A DNA stretch of 39,096 nt from Halioglobus sp. (GCA_020443345.1 JAGRIH010000041.1:1-39096), one strand, 5' to 3'; shown: positions 24,358 to 32,467, numbered from the stretch's first letter. A program made the numbers and translations. Notes: generated by a model not told the origin, from the letters alone.

Positions 24358-25605
24358 CTAAATATCGAAGGCATCGTAGTAGAAATCGAAACGGCGGCGC
24401 AGGTCTTGCGGCGCCACGCCAAACTGGCCCTGCAGGTCGTAGCTGATGCGGCCGTAGTCCTCGCGGTGCTCGCGCACGAAACGCGCCAGTTCAGCACGGG
24501 CCGTTGCTGTCATGGCCATGCCGGCGCGCTGGTAAATCCGCTCTACCCACCCGATGTCATCGGCGATCAGGCGGGTAAAGGGCACGTCGATGCTCTGGTC
24601 ATCCGCCAGGGTCGCGCGTTCGCGCACGCAGGCCTCCAGCAGGTGTTGCACGCGGTCGGTCCAGTAGTGCAGCAATTCATCGCGCATGATGCGCCGGCGG
24701 GTCATGCGCTGGCTGTAGGCCTGCATGGTGACGATGGACTGTATCACCGCCACCGGGTCGCGATGGGTGATGGCGACGGTGGCATCGGGAAATACCCGGT
24801 GCAGTGCCGGCAGTTGCTCCAGGTGCTGCGGGCATTTCAGCACCCAGCGCTGCGGCCGGCCGCTGTCGCGCTGCTGCCAGGTGAGCAGCTTGAGCACATC
24901 GCGCATGTACTGGTACTGGTAGGTCTGGTCCTCGGTGTAGTAGTGATCCCGCCAGCGCGGCGAATGGCTGAGCCACTCGTAGTTGTAGGAACCGAAGTTG
25001 GGGCCCATCAGCTCCAGTTCCTCGTGAATATGCTCCGGGTTCATGGGGTGCATGAGCGCTGTCAGGGGGGTCAATTGCTGCATGGTTTCCCAGGCCTGGG
25101 CGCAGCGGACAAAGCGCGGGTCACTGGCATCGCCGGTCGCCGGCTCGCCGGGCAGTGGGACGGGTTCGTAGGCTTCCCACAGGGGCAGCGAGCGCAGGCG
25201 GCTGTCGGCGGCCATCAGGTTCAACAGGTGGGTAGTGCCCGAGCGGGGCAGACCGGCCACGATGACGGGGCGGCGAATCTGGATATCGTGAATCTGCGGG
25301 TGCCGGCGCAACTGCTCGCGAATCAACAGCCGGCTGCTGGCATGCTGCACCAGCTTGTTGCGCAGGCCGAGCCGCCCCGCGCCCGTCAGTTCGGCGTCGG
25401 CGCTCCACTCGTCGCACAGCAATTGCAGACGCACCAGAAAGTCCGTTGCTCCCCAGTCGCCGAGGCCGGTGCGCCGTTCTGCCTCGGCCATGATGGAGCC
25501 GGGCCTGAGTTCGACCTCCAGACTCGCGCCGTACTCCAGCGCAGCTTGTTGCGCGTCGCTGTAGAGCGGATGGTACAGGTCGCTGATATAGGTCCTCTCG
25601 CCCAC
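24358..25605 (-). CDS. Sulfotransferase (PAPS-dependent, Sulfotransferase_3 type)
   Basis: Transfers a sulfuryl group from PAPS to a hydroxyl of an acceptor. Counting from a GTG start, 415 residues. The 5'-phosphosulfate loop is LPRSGTTHLLNL (119-130), the 3'-phosphate motif includes HRDP (281-284), and the intermediate WVLKCPQHLEQLPAL segment is typical. The frame extends upstream to an ATG at 25701 inside the neighbouring gene, but AGGGAG stands six to seven bases before the GTG at 25605, and residues before it show no similarity, so GTG is chosen. It lies 16 bp after the metallo-hydrolase gene. The acceptor is unknown; this family in bacteria sulfates lipids, sterols or sugars. Confidence 0.88.
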   Translation of the reverse strand: MGERTYISDLYHPLYSDAQQAALEYGASLEVELRPGSIMAEAERRTGLGDWGATDFLVRLQLLCDEWSADAELTGAGRLGLRNKLVQHASSRLLIREQLRRHPQIHDIQIRRPVIVAGLPRSGTTHLLNLMAADSRLRSLPLWEAYEPVPLPGEPATGDASDPRFVRCAQAWETMQQLTPLTALMHPMNPEHIHEELELMGPNFGSYNYEWLSHSPRWRDHYYTEDQTYQYQYMRDVLKLLTWQQRDSGRPQRWVLKCPQHLEQLPALHRVFPDATVAITHRDPVAVIQSIVTMQAYSQRMTRRRIMRDELLHYWTDRVQHLLEACVRERATLADDQSIDVPFTRLIADDIGWVERIYQRAGMAMTATARAELARFVREHREDYGRISYDLQGQFGVAPQDLRRRFDFYYDAFDI

Positions 25606-25621
25606 AGGGGTCTCCCTAAGG

Positions 25622-26908
25622 CTATGCCTCGCCGTCGAACTGGAGTGGCGGTGTGTTCCCGCCGCGCAGCGTTTTGATGCGGTTTTCCAGCCAGCCCGCA
25701 AGCCAGAAGTTATCCGTCTGTTGCAGTAGCTGCCGGTGAATATCCACGGCCAGTTGGGTGGCGGCGGCCGGTGGGTGGTCCTGGTCCAGTACGATGTCCA
25801 GCAGGTGCAGCGCCTGTTCCAGTTCGCCGGCAGCGGCTTTTCGCTTTGCCCTGACCAGCAGCTTGCCGTTGCCGGCGAGCTCGATCAGGTCCTGGTGTAT
25901 CGCCTCGGGCGGTACATTGTACAGCTCGGTGGTGGAACGGTGGTGGAACCAGCCCGCGTAGTTTTCCCAGATCGCGCGTACGCCCCAGCTCACCTTGCCA
26001 TAGCCCTGGCCCACTTCGCAATCAGGTGGCAGGGTGATTTCCCGCATCAGCGTGTGCAGGTCCTTGCCCTCGTTCATGCCGCGCACCGTGGCGTCGTGGA
26101 CATGCCGGATGGCGTCGCGATAGGCGGTGAGCTCCTCGCGAATCAGGTCCGGCCCGATAATCGGCGCGTGGTGACCGTAGAGAATCACCTGCGGCTCCAG
26201 ATCCATCACCCGCTGCGCGGCCTCGGCACAGGTCAGGGCATCGCGGTAGCGGTCGCCGCGCACGGTACTGAGGTTGGGAAAGTGGCCAAACGGACAGCCG
26301 AACAGGTTGCCCGTCAGGCAGATGCGGTGTTGCGGCAGCCACACCACCAGCGAGTCGTTGGTCTCGGCCCCCGGCACCGCGATCAGTTCCAGGTCCAGCC
26401 CGCCCAGGCTCAGGGTATACCGGTCCTCGAAGGTGGTGTCCGGGACGGGATGATCCTGCGGGTTGATCTCGGTGTAGCCCTGCTCGGCGTAGTAGGCGAA
26501 ATCGCGCTGGAAGGCCTCCTGGAAGCGAAACGCGGAGCGCTGCGCCCGAAACTCCTGCAGCAGCGCGTCGTAAGCCTGGTGTTCGCGGTTGCCGGCCTGC
26601 GCGACATAGTGCAGGCCGGGGTTGCGGTCGCGAAAAAATTGCACGCCGCCCACATGATCCACGTGCCCCTGGCTGGTAATGACGTACACCATGGCGTCGC
26701 TGGCGCTGGACAGCGCCCGGTAGTTGGCGTAGTGCACGGGCGCTTCAAAGCCCATGCCGGTATTTAACAGGACGCTCCCGTCGGCGGTTTCAATCAGGTA
26801 GCTGTTGGAAGTGCCCTCTGACATGACGATAAAGTCATTGACGCGCTCGCCGCCAAAACGGGCAGCGGACGGCGCCACCGGGCGGCTTTTGTAGATGGGT
26901 GTTCGCAT
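25622..26908 (-). CDS. Metallo-beta-lactamase-fold hydrolase, alkylsulfatase-like
   Basis: A 428-residue protein with an MBL domain (about 20-250) and a C-terminal part that resembles the alkylsulfatase dimerisation domain (VRAIWENYAGWFHHRSTTELYNVPP) and following region. The usual HxHxDH metal motif reads QGHVDH (Gln80, His82, Asp84, His85), and the place of the bridging Glu in SdsA1-type sulfatases (AEN) reads TGN (199-201), so two metal ligands of the model enzyme are changed. Glu182 (GAETND) and His246/His247 (YGHHAP) are kept. It has no signal peptide. It is the first gene of the operon with the sulfotransferase. It may cleave sulfate esters or be a related hydrolase with one metal. Confidence 0.86.
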   Translation of the reverse strand: MRTPIYKSRPVAPSAARFGGERVNDFIVMSEGTSNSYLIETADGSVLLNTGMGFEAPVHYANYRALSSASDAMVYVITSQGHVDHVGGVQFFRDRNPGLHYVAQAGNREHQAYDALLQEFRAQRSAFRFQEAFQRDFAYYAEQGYTEINPQDHPVPDTTFEDRYTLSLGGLDLELIAVPGAETNDSLVVWLPQHRICLTGNLFGCPFGHFPNLSTVRGDRYRDALTCAEAAQRVMDLEPQVILYGHHAPIIGPDLIREELTAYRDAIRHVHDATVRGMNEGKDLHTLMREITLPPDCEVGQGYGKVSWGVRAIWENYAGWFHHRSTTELYNVPPEAIHQDLIELAGNGKLLVRAKRKAAAGELEQALHLLDIVLDQDHPPAAATQLAVDIHRQLLQQTDNFWLAGWLENRIKTLRGGNTPPLQFDGEA

Positions 26909-27033
26909 GGCCGGGCTGTCTCATCTCGCCACTGCCCCTAAGCGGGGGCGGGACACTGCATTGATGTTTGAATACGCGCGATGCAACGGTTTGTAGTATC
27001 GACCAAAGCCACTGGGGCGGGCAAGCCCTGGCG

Positions 27034-27065
27034 CTGCTGGCATGAAACCTGCCACATGCCAGCAG
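27034..27065. repeat. Long perfect inverted repeat between metallo-hydrolase and entericidin-like gene
   Basis: CTGCTGGCATG (27034-27044) and CATGCCAGCAG (27055-27065) are perfect 11-base arms with a ten-base spacer. It lies in the 225-bp divergent region, 68 bp before the entericidin-like start and 125 bp before the metallo-hydrolase start. It could be an operator for a dimeric regulator or an RNA hairpin. GGAACT directly after it resembles an ECF-sigma -35 element, but I cannot find a convincing -10. Confidence 0.5.
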
Positions 27066-27133
27066 GAACTGGCGGAGCCGAATGACCGGCCCCCGTGCAG
27101 GTACCGCGATTGAAAAAAACCGGGAGAAGAAGG

Positions 27134-27277
27134 ATGAAAAAATGCCATACGCTATTGCTTTTACTCGTTGCGGCGTTAACGCTTGGTCTGGCCGGCTGCA
27201 ATACCATTGCCGGCGCGGGACAGGATATCGAGTCGGCGGGCGATGCCATAGAAGATGCCGCCGAGGACGCCAAGTAG
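27134..27277 (+). CDS. Entericidin-like small lipoprotein
   Basis: A 47-residue protein: a short basic start (MKK), a hydrophobic stretch (residues 6-19), the lipobox LAGC with Cys21, then NTIAGAGQDIESAGDAIEDAAEDAK. This matches the entericidin A/B family of tiny membrane lipoproteins, which are induced in stress or stationary phase in enterobacteria. GGGAGAAGG precedes the ATG; an upstream in-frame start would add a basic leader and spoil the signal peptide. Lipid attachment at Cys21 is expected, with location in the inner or outer membrane. The toxin or antidote role of E. coli entericidins is not established here. Confidence 0.88.
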   Translation: MKKCHTLLLLLVAALTLGLAGCNTIAGAGQDIESAGDAIEDAAEDAK

Positions 27278-27311
27278 GGATTGGCTGAGGGATAGCACAG
27301 CACGGCGAGAC

Positions 27312-27331
27312 ATGGCGGCGCACGCCGCCAT
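27312..27331. repeat. Perfect GC-rich hairpin between the two small genes
   Basis: ATGGCGGCG and CGCCGCCAT are nine-base arms with two bases between them (in practice eight pairs and a four-base loop). No T-run follows. It lies 35 bp after the entericidin-like stop and 37 bp before the next small gene, so it may act as a partial terminator or mRNA-end stabiliser. Confidence 0.5.
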
Positions 27332-27367
27332 CTGTGGCAAGTTGCAACAACCAAAGGAGAATACGCT

Positions 27368-27538
27368 ATGGAAGTTGGTGGAATACTCGGGCTGGTGGTA
27401 CTGATTCTCGATATCTGGGCGATCGTCAGAATCGTGGGCTCAAGCGCCTCGGCGGGAGCGAAAATACTGTGGTCGCTGTTAATTCTCGTACTACCGGTAA
27501 TCGGTTTGATCGTCTGGTACTTCGCCGGGCCCAAATAA
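27368..27538 (+). CDS. Small PLDc_N-type membrane protein
   Basis: A 56-residue protein (begins MEVGGILGLVVLILDIWAIV) with two membrane helices (about 4-23 and 33-53) joined by a short loop SSASAGAKILW, ending in WYFAGPK. This is the phospholipase D-nuclease N-terminal (PLDc_N) module, here free-standing without a PLD domain. Such proteins are frequent and of unknown function; in some it precedes cardiolipin synthase. AAAGGAG lies eight bases before the ATG. It is shorter than usual gene-calling cut-offs and easily missed. It follows the entericidin-like gene with a hairpin between them. Confidence 0.85.
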   Translation: MEVGGILGLVVLILDIWAIVRIVGSSASAGAKILWSLLILVLPVIGLIVWYFAGPK

Positions 27539-27587
27539 GCCCGCTGGTGGCGCCAGTCCGCGGCCGCCGGGGAGCCGCGCGGGGCCG

Positions 27588-28142
27588 TTACAAGGTTTGC
27601 GCCGAGTGGCCGAGCGAGTTTTTGGCGCGCGCCTGTTCGTCGTGGCTGGCGCAGTGGGCGATTACGGTCCAGTGGCCAGTCTGCGTGGCCGCGCGTGTCT
27701 GCTCGATCATGGGGTCGTGGTCAGGCCGCAGGGCTACCGCGCCGGCGAGCAGCAGACCCAGCACAGGAAACAGGAAACCCAGCGCGATAAAGGTCATCAC
27801 CGGGCTGGAGCGAGTGATGGCCGGTCCGCTCGTTGCCAGCACGGCCGCCACAAGCAGACCGAGCACCAGGCCGCCGAGGCCGAACACGACATGCGATTTG
27901 GCCAGGGTCCATGCAATGCCCGTGGTCTCCGGCTCAAGTTTGCGTGCCATGTCAGGGTCGCCCGGTTGCACCACCCGGATCTGCTCGAGTGGAATGTCGG
28001 CGCTGTGCACCATCGAGCGCACCGCCTGATCAGCCGACTGCTTGCTGTCGTAGATCGCACTGACTTTGTGTGGGAACGCCTCGCCCAGCAAAACACTGTG
28101 TTCATACATGCGCTGGTCTTTTGTCGACCACTTGTCGGCCAT
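27588..28142 (-). CDS. Predicted inner-membrane protein with two central helices
   Basis: A 184-residue protein. The N-terminal half is a soluble alpha/beta-like segment (HKVSAIYDSKQSADQAVRSMVHSADIPLEQIRVVQPGD), a form seen in general-stress-protein-17M-like and similar domains, followed by two membrane helices (about 84-104 and 114-138) and a second soluble segment (TGHWTVIAHCASHDEQARAKNSL). The two soluble parts probably face the cytoplasm. I do not know its function. Directly upstream of its promoter region lies a perfect tandem 14-bp repeat. It is convergent with the PLDc_N gene; the neighbourhood is made of small membrane proteins of stress type. Confidence 0.75.
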   Translation of the reverse strand: MADKWSTKDQRMYEHSVLLGEAFPHKVSAIYDSKQSADQAVRSMVHSADIPLEQIRVVQPGDPDMARKLEPETTGIAWTLAKSHVVFGLGGLVLGLLVAAVLATSGPAITRSSPVMTFIALGFLFPVLGLLLAGAVALRPDHDPMIEQTRAATQTGHWTVIAHCASHDEQARAKNSLGHSAQTL

Positions 28143-28181
28143 TCAGCTAACTCTCACCAACTACGCACTGGTGCCAAACTT

Positions 28182-28209
28182 TCACACGACTCACGTCACA
28201 CGACTCACG
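28182..28209. repeat. Perfect tandem 14-bp direct repeat
   Basis: TCACACGACTCACG occurs twice without a gap (28182-28195 and 28196-28209), 40 bp upstream of the start of the minus-strand membrane-protein gene. Read on that strand it is CGTGAGTCGTGTGA twice, a plausible activator site near -35, or a simple slippage duplication. Confidence 0.7.
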
Positions 28210-28263
28210 CCTCGGCAGAGGCCGCTTGTGTTGTGCAGTGTGGCTGCTACGCGCCCCGGGTAG

Positions 28264-28428
28264 TTACAGCGGGGGGCGGCGCCCGGTGATAAACAGAATG
28301 ATCGCGAGAATCAAGCCGACGACAAACAAAATCCATGCAATGTTCACTGCCGTCCCGGCAATTCCAGAGAAACCCAGAACACCGGCGATCAACGCGATGA
28401 TTAAAAATGTCACAGCCCAGCCAATCAT
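28264..28428 (-). CDS. DUF1328-family small membrane protein
   Basis: A 54-residue protein ([20 protein letters not shown]...) with two hydrophobic helices (about 4-20 and 30-48) around a short SGIAGTAVN loop, ending in GRRPPL. This matches the DUF1328 (YtjA-like) group of tiny inner-membrane proteins, often induced by stress. AAGGAGAAGG lies before the ATG, which settles the start although the frame is open further upstream. It lies 121 bp upstream of the other minus-strand membrane-protein gene, with the 14-bp tandem repeat between them. Confidence 0.88.
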   Translation of the reverse strand: MIGWAVTFLIIALIAGVLGFSGIAGTAVNIAWILFVVGLILAIILFITGRRPPL

Positions 28429-28877
28429 ATGCCTTCTCCTTGTTTCAGTGTTGCACAGGTACCGCGGGACACGCTGTCTGGCGGGCACCTGGTTGCCTGG
28501 TGAAAAGTACAGCAAGACCCATGCCACGGGTGAAAAAAGGAGCCGGCGCCGGCCTGAGCGCATCTCGCTGCGCCGCTTTACCGTACCGGGGGAGTAGTTT
28601 TTACACGGACCCTGTAAATAAAGGCATGGCTTTGATTGGGTCAGCTCAGTTGCGCGCGCGATCTTGTGCGGTTCGATGATCGAACACTACTCGCCCCAGG
28701 GCGTGGCCGGACGCCGCCGGGTCCCTGGATCAGGGCGCGGGCGACAATCGATGGCCTGGTGGTCTATGCTTTCGAGGGACGCCGCAGCGGTTCTGCCGCC
28801 CGATGCGCGGCGAGAACGAGGGCAGGCGCTGCTGGCAGTGGCGGCGGATGCAGCAGTGCGGACGAGGTAATGGATCG
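28429..28877. other. Intergenic region without a recognisable gene
   Basis: A 449-bp region between the divergent DUF1328 gene and the CoA-transferase gene. Apart from a 12-bp palindrome GCCGGCGCCGGC at 28542-28553, I find no convincing repeat, RNA or small gene; reading frames in it lack ribosome sites and family similarity. It presumably contains both promoters. Confidence 0.5.
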
Positions 28878-30083
28878 ATGAGTGCGACACCAAGACCCCT
28901 GGAGGGCCTGCGGGTTATCGAGATGGGCCAGCTATTGGCGGGACCCTTTGCCGGGACCATACTGGCCTATTTCGGCGCGGAGGTTATCAAGGTCGAGCCG
29001 CCGGGGGGGGATCCAGTGCGCGGCTGGCGCCTGATGCGCAATGGCACGTCCCTGTGGTACCGCAGTCTCGGGCGCAACAAGAAGAGCGTCACTTTGGACT
29101 TGAAATCCGAGCGCGGCAGGGAGCTGGCGCTGCAGCTGCTGGACACCGCCGATGTGGTCGTGGAGAACTTTCGCCCCGGGCTGATGGAGGAGTGGGGCCT
29201 GGGGCCGGAGCAGGTCAAGGTGCGTAACCCCGGCATCATCTACGCGCGTATTTCGGGGTACGGCCAGAGCGGCCCTTACGCGAATAAGCCCGGTTTCGCC
29301 TCGGTGACGGAAGGCTTTGGCGGTTTTCGCTACATCAACGGCGAGCCCGGCAAGGCGCCGGTGCGTCCCAATATCAGCCTGGGCGACACCGTGGCGGCCA
29401 TTCACGCGGCCCTGGGTATCGCCCTGGCCCTGATCCAGCGCGCCAGGCCCGGCTGCGGTGAGGGACAGGTGGTCGACGTCGCCTTGTACGAGTGCATCTT
29501 CAACCTGATGGAGGGCATCGTGCCCGAGTACGATGGGTTGGGGATTGTTCGGGAGCCCTCGGGCACCACCATTACCGGCATCGCCCCCACCAATACCTAC
29601 CGCTGCGACGATGGCAAGTATGTGGTCATCGGCGGCAACGGCGATTCGATTTTCAAGCGGCTGATGACGGCCGCCGGGCGCTCGGATATGGCGGAAAACC
29701 CGGCGATGTCCGACAATGCGGGGCGCATCCTGCACGAGGACGCGATAGACGAGGCGCTGGCCCAGTGGTGCGCCGGGCACTCCTCGGTGTATGTCATCGA
29801 TACGCTGGAGGCCGTGCGGGTGCCGGTGGGGCCGATCTACAGCGTGGCAGACATGATGCAGGACCCCCAGTATCGGGCGCGGGGCCTGTTCGAGAGTGTG
29901 GAAATCGACGGCGAACCGCTGAAAATCCCGGCGATTCTGCCCCGGCTCGAAGGTACGCCCGGTCGCACGGACTGGCCCGGGCTTGCGGTGGGCAGCCATA
30001 ACGAGGAAGTGTTAAGGGACATCCTCAAGCTGGACGATGCCCAGATTGCAGCGCTGCACGAGGCCGGCGTGATCGGCGTTTGA
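28878..30083 (+). CDS. CaiB/BaiF-family (class III) CoA-transferase
   Basis: Moves CoA between carboxylic acids. The 401-residue protein has the N-terminal GLRVIEMGQLLAGPFAGTILAYFGAEVIKVE signature (10-40), the ENFRPGLMEEWGL segment and the catalytic Asp170 in SLGDTVAAIHAALG. The frame extends upstream of this ATG, but family similarity begins at SATPRPLEGLRV and a GAGG lies ten bases before 28878. It forms a probable two-gene unit with the luciferase-like monooxygenase 115 bp downstream. In catabolic clusters these enzymes activate substrates at the expense of succinyl- or acetyl-CoA, or recycle CoA from side-chain intermediates such as steroid or carnitine-like acids; the pair of acids is unknown. 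Confidence 0.93.
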   Translation: MSATPRPLEGLRVIEMGQLLAGPFAGTILAYFGAEVIKVEPPGGDPVRGWRLMRNGTSLWYRSLGRNKKSVTLDLKSERGRELALQLLDTADVVVENFRPGLMEEWGLGPEQVKVRNPGIIYARISGYGQSGPYANKPGFASVTEGFGGFRYINGEPGKAPVRPNISLGDTVAAIHAALGIALALIQRARPGCGEGQVVDVALYECIFNLMEGIVPEYDGLGIVREPSGTTITGIAPTNTYRCDDGKYVVIGGNGDSIFKRLMTAAGRSDMAENPAMSDNAGRILHEDAIDEALAQWCAGHSSVYVIDTLEAVRVPVGPIYSVADMMQDPQYRARGLFESVEIDGEPLKIPAILPRLEGTPGRTDWPGLAVGSHNEEVLRDILKLDDAQIAALHEAGVIGV

Positions 30084-30198
30084 TGTCAGCTCGCCCACCG
30101 GTGCATGTCGTATTGAAGCCGCACCGCGTCGGTGATGTAATGGCGCCGGCAATCGATTCCCACGATGACAGAGTCTTTCCCACCCGAGGTACCCACCA

Positions 30199-31179
30199 TT
30201 GACTGATCCCATGCAAAAAGTACAGGTAATGATCCGCTTCGACTTGCGCAGCCCGGCATTTGGCGCGGCGACACGCGACTTGTACCGCGAGGCCATCGAC
30301 ATGGCCGAGTACGCGGACCGGCACGGCTTCGATTTCGTCAACCTGTCCGAACACCATGGCAGCGACGACGGCTACAACCCCTCGCCCATCGTGCTGGGCG
30401 GCGCTATAGCCGCCCGTACCTGCAAGCTGCGGATCACGCTCGGGGCACTGATACTGCCGCTGCACGACCCGATCAGGGTGGCCGAGGATGTGGCGGCGCT
30501 CGACAATATCAGCGCCGGCCGGGTGACCCTGGTCGCTGCCGCGGGCTACGTGCCCAGTGAATTTGCCATGTTCGGACGTGCGATGAAGGGCCGCGGCAAG
30601 GTGCTGGAAGAGGGTGTCGAGGTATTGCGCCGGGCCTGGTCGGGGGAGCCCTTCGAGTACCGCGACGGTGCCGTCAGAGTCACGCCCCGGCCGGTGCAGG
30701 ACCCGCTGCCGATCATGCTGGGCGGCTCGACCCCGGTGGCCGCGCGCCGCGCCGCGCGCATTGCCGATGGCTTTGTCACGCACCTGCCCGATCTCTACCG
30801 CGTCTACGAGCAGGAGGCCCGGGCGCTGGGCCGGCGCCCCGCACCGTTTGTGGAACCCGGGCCCGGCTTTGTGCATGTGACGCGGGACCCGCAGCGCGAC
30901 TGGCAGCGGATAGCACCCCATGCGATGCATGAAATGAACGCCTATGGCGAGTGGGCGGAGCAGGCCGGCCTGGTCAGCAGCTACCACAAGGTCGACTCCC
31001 TGGAGGCCCTGCGCGACAGCGGCGGTTACGCGGTGGTGACGCCCGAGCAGTGCGTGGAACTGGCCCGCCGGCACCGCAAGATCAGCCTGCACCCGCTGAT
31101 GGGCGGCATGGACCCGGCGCTGGGCTGGGAGAGCCTGCGCCTGTTTGTCGAGGCGGTACAGCCGCAGTTGCACCAGTAG
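30199..31179 (+). CDS. LLM-class flavin-dependent oxidoreductase/monooxygenase
   Basis: A 326-residue luciferase-like TIM-barrel protein. Family segments are AEYADRHGFDFVNLSEHHGSDDGYNPSP (29-56), GALILPLHDPIRVAEDVAALDNISAGRV and PLPIMLGGSTPVAARRAAR. They resemble the bacterial luciferase/alkanal monooxygenase alpha-like group that uses reduced FMN, though F420 cannot be excluded. The start is uncertain: TTG at 30199 has GAGG at a good distance, ATG at 30211 is the next choice. It follows the CoA-transferase and is convergent with the dehalogenase-like gene. A distant relative is cut by the left window edge. The substrate is unknown. Confidence 0.88.
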   Translation: MTDPMQKVQVMIRFDLRSPAFGAATRDLYREAIDMAEYADRHGFDFVNLSEHHGSDDGYNPSPIVLGGAIAARTCKLRITLGALILPLHDPIRVAEDVAALDNISAGRVTLVAAAGYVPSEFAMFGRAMKGRGKVLEEGVEVLRRAWSGEPFEYRDGAVRVTPRPVQDPLPIMLGGSTPVAARRAARIADGFVTHLPDLYRVYEQEARALGRRPAPFVEPGPGFVHVTRDPQRDWQRIAPHAMHEMNAYGEWAEQAGLVSSYHKVDSLEALRDSGGYAVVTPEQCVELARRHRKISLHPLMGGMDPALGWESLRLFVEAVQPQLHQ

Positions 31180-31253
31180 GAACTGCCTGCGCAAAAGCCG
31201 TTTTTAGCGTCGTATGGCGTGCCGCGCACTGGCGCAGATGCAGATGGAGCGCG

Positions 31254-32255
31254 TCAGTCGGTCGATGGCGTGGCGCGTATCCAGTCGCAGATCAGCGCCG
31301 CCGCCGCGGCGCCGACATCCTCCTGCCAGAAATGCCCCGCACCGGTCAGTACCTGGTGCGGTTGGCCGCGCGCCCCCGGCACCCGCTCGCGAAACAGTGC
31401 TTCCCAGCCGCGCGTCGCGGGGTCACCGTCGCTGAACAACGTCAGGAAGGGCTTCTCGAAACCGGCCAGTGCGTCCCACGTCGCGCGGTTGATGGCGACG
31501 CCGGGATCGTGCGGGCTGAGCGGTATCAGGGTGGAAAAATGCCGCATACCCGCCTTGTGCCACTCGGTGGGAAAGGGCGCATCGTAGGCGTCGAGCACGT
31601 CCTGCGGCAGATCGGTGACAGTGGAGCCCTGTAGAGCCGTGCTGGCATCGAACGCGATACTGCGCACGCCGTGGGTCACCCAGGCCAGCAACATGTCGTT
31701 GAGTGTGACATTGCCCCGGTCGTCACTGTGGGCCGCCCAGTCAAGGCGGTCCCGCAATGCGCTCTCGACGGTGTGCAGCATGGTGTTGGCGGCGACCACC
31801 CGGGCAAAGCGCGCCGGATGGCGCGCCAGTACCGCTAGCGCCAGCGGGCCGCCCCAGTCCTGGCACACCAGGGTGATACGGCGCAAATCCAGGCCCAGCA
31901 CGAGTTCCTCCAGCCAGGCGGCGTGGCTGGCAAACGAGTAGTGCGGGCCCCACACCGGCTTGTCGGAGCGCCCGAAACCGATCAAATCCGGCGCGACGGC
32001 GCGCAGGCCGGCCTGTGCGAATACCGGAATCAGGTGGCGGTAGAGATAGGACCAGGACGGCTCACCGTGCACCATCAGCACCACCGGCGCGTCTGCGGGC
32101 CCCTCGTCCACATAGTGCATGCGCAGCACCGTCTCGCCCAGCTTTGTCGGTAAATCCAGGTAGTTTGCAGTGAACGGATAGCCGGACAGGCGTTCGAATC
32201 GCGCCTCGTCTGTGCGCACCGCCAGCGGCGCGTCCGGCCCTTCGAATTGCATCAT
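31254..32255 (-). CDS. Alpha/beta-hydrolase, haloalkane-dehalogenase-like (HLD-I type)
   Basis: A 333-residue hydrolase close to the DhlA-type haloalkane dehalogenases. Visible are HGEPSW (63-68, oxyanion loop), the nucleophile Asp133 followed by halide-binding Trp134 (CQDWGGPLAL), the Asp in LFSDGD and the catalytic His in AGAGHFWQED. The extended similarity of the SYLYRHLIPVFAQAGLRAVAPDLIGFGRSDKP region is characteristic. Asp as nucleophile excludes an ordinary serine esterase; epoxide hydrolase is the alternative, but that family usually has the HGxP/W pattern with two cap tyrosines. AGGAG lies ten bases before the ATG at 32255. It is divergent from the TonB receptor gene, 212 bp apart. 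No signal peptide. Confidence 0.85.
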   Translation of the reverse strand: MMQFEGPDAPLAVRTDEARFERLSGYPFTANYLDLPTKLGETVLRMHYVDEGPADAPVVLMVHGEPSWSYLYRHLIPVFAQAGLRAVAPDLIGFGRSDKPVWGPHYSFASHAAWLEELVLGLDLRRITLVCQDWGGPLALAVLARHPARFARVVAANTMLHTVESALRDRLDWAAHSDDRGNVTLNDMLLAWVTHGVRSIAFDASTALQGSTVTDLPQDVLDAYDAPFPTEWHKAGMRHFSTLIPLSPHDPGVAINRATWDALAGFEKPFLTLFSDGDPATRGWEALFRERVPGARGQPHQVLTGAGHFWQEDVGAAAAALICDWIRATPSTD

Positions 32256-32388
32256 GGCGAAAGTCTCCTTGCTGCTGCGAGGCATTTTCCGCGCTCCACA
32301 TGGTTGCGTCAACGCGAGGCCGACACGGCCCGCCCGGGCGCTGTCGCACTGTAAAAAAATCGTCCCGGGGGATTGCATTACTAGATAC

Positions 32389-32433
32389 CTGGTTTACTAT
32401 ACGCCCTGGTAGATGCGGTAACTGGTTTAGTAT
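32389..32433. promoter_or_regulatory. Pair of near-identical direct repeats in the dehalogenase/TonB-receptor divergent region
   Basis: CTGGTTTACTAT (32389-32400) and CTGGTTTAGTAT (32422-32433) agree at 11 of 12 positions and are 33 bp apart, about three helical turns, so a regulator could bind both on one face of the DNA. The region is AT-rich compared with its surroundings and lies 35 bp before the receptor ATG at its nearest end. Confidence 0.5.
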
Positions 32434-32467
32434 TAATTCTAATAAGGCTGTTGTCGGGGAGCTGTTT

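Noticed and set aside
24406-25677. Long open frame on the plus strand opposite the sulfotransferase
   Set aside because: Shadow of a G+C-rich gene; the minus strand encodes clear PAPS-binding motifs.
28542-28553. Palindrome GCCGGCGCCGGC as an operator
   Set aside because: A short, purely G+C palindrome is expected by chance in DNA of this composition, and nothing else supports a role.
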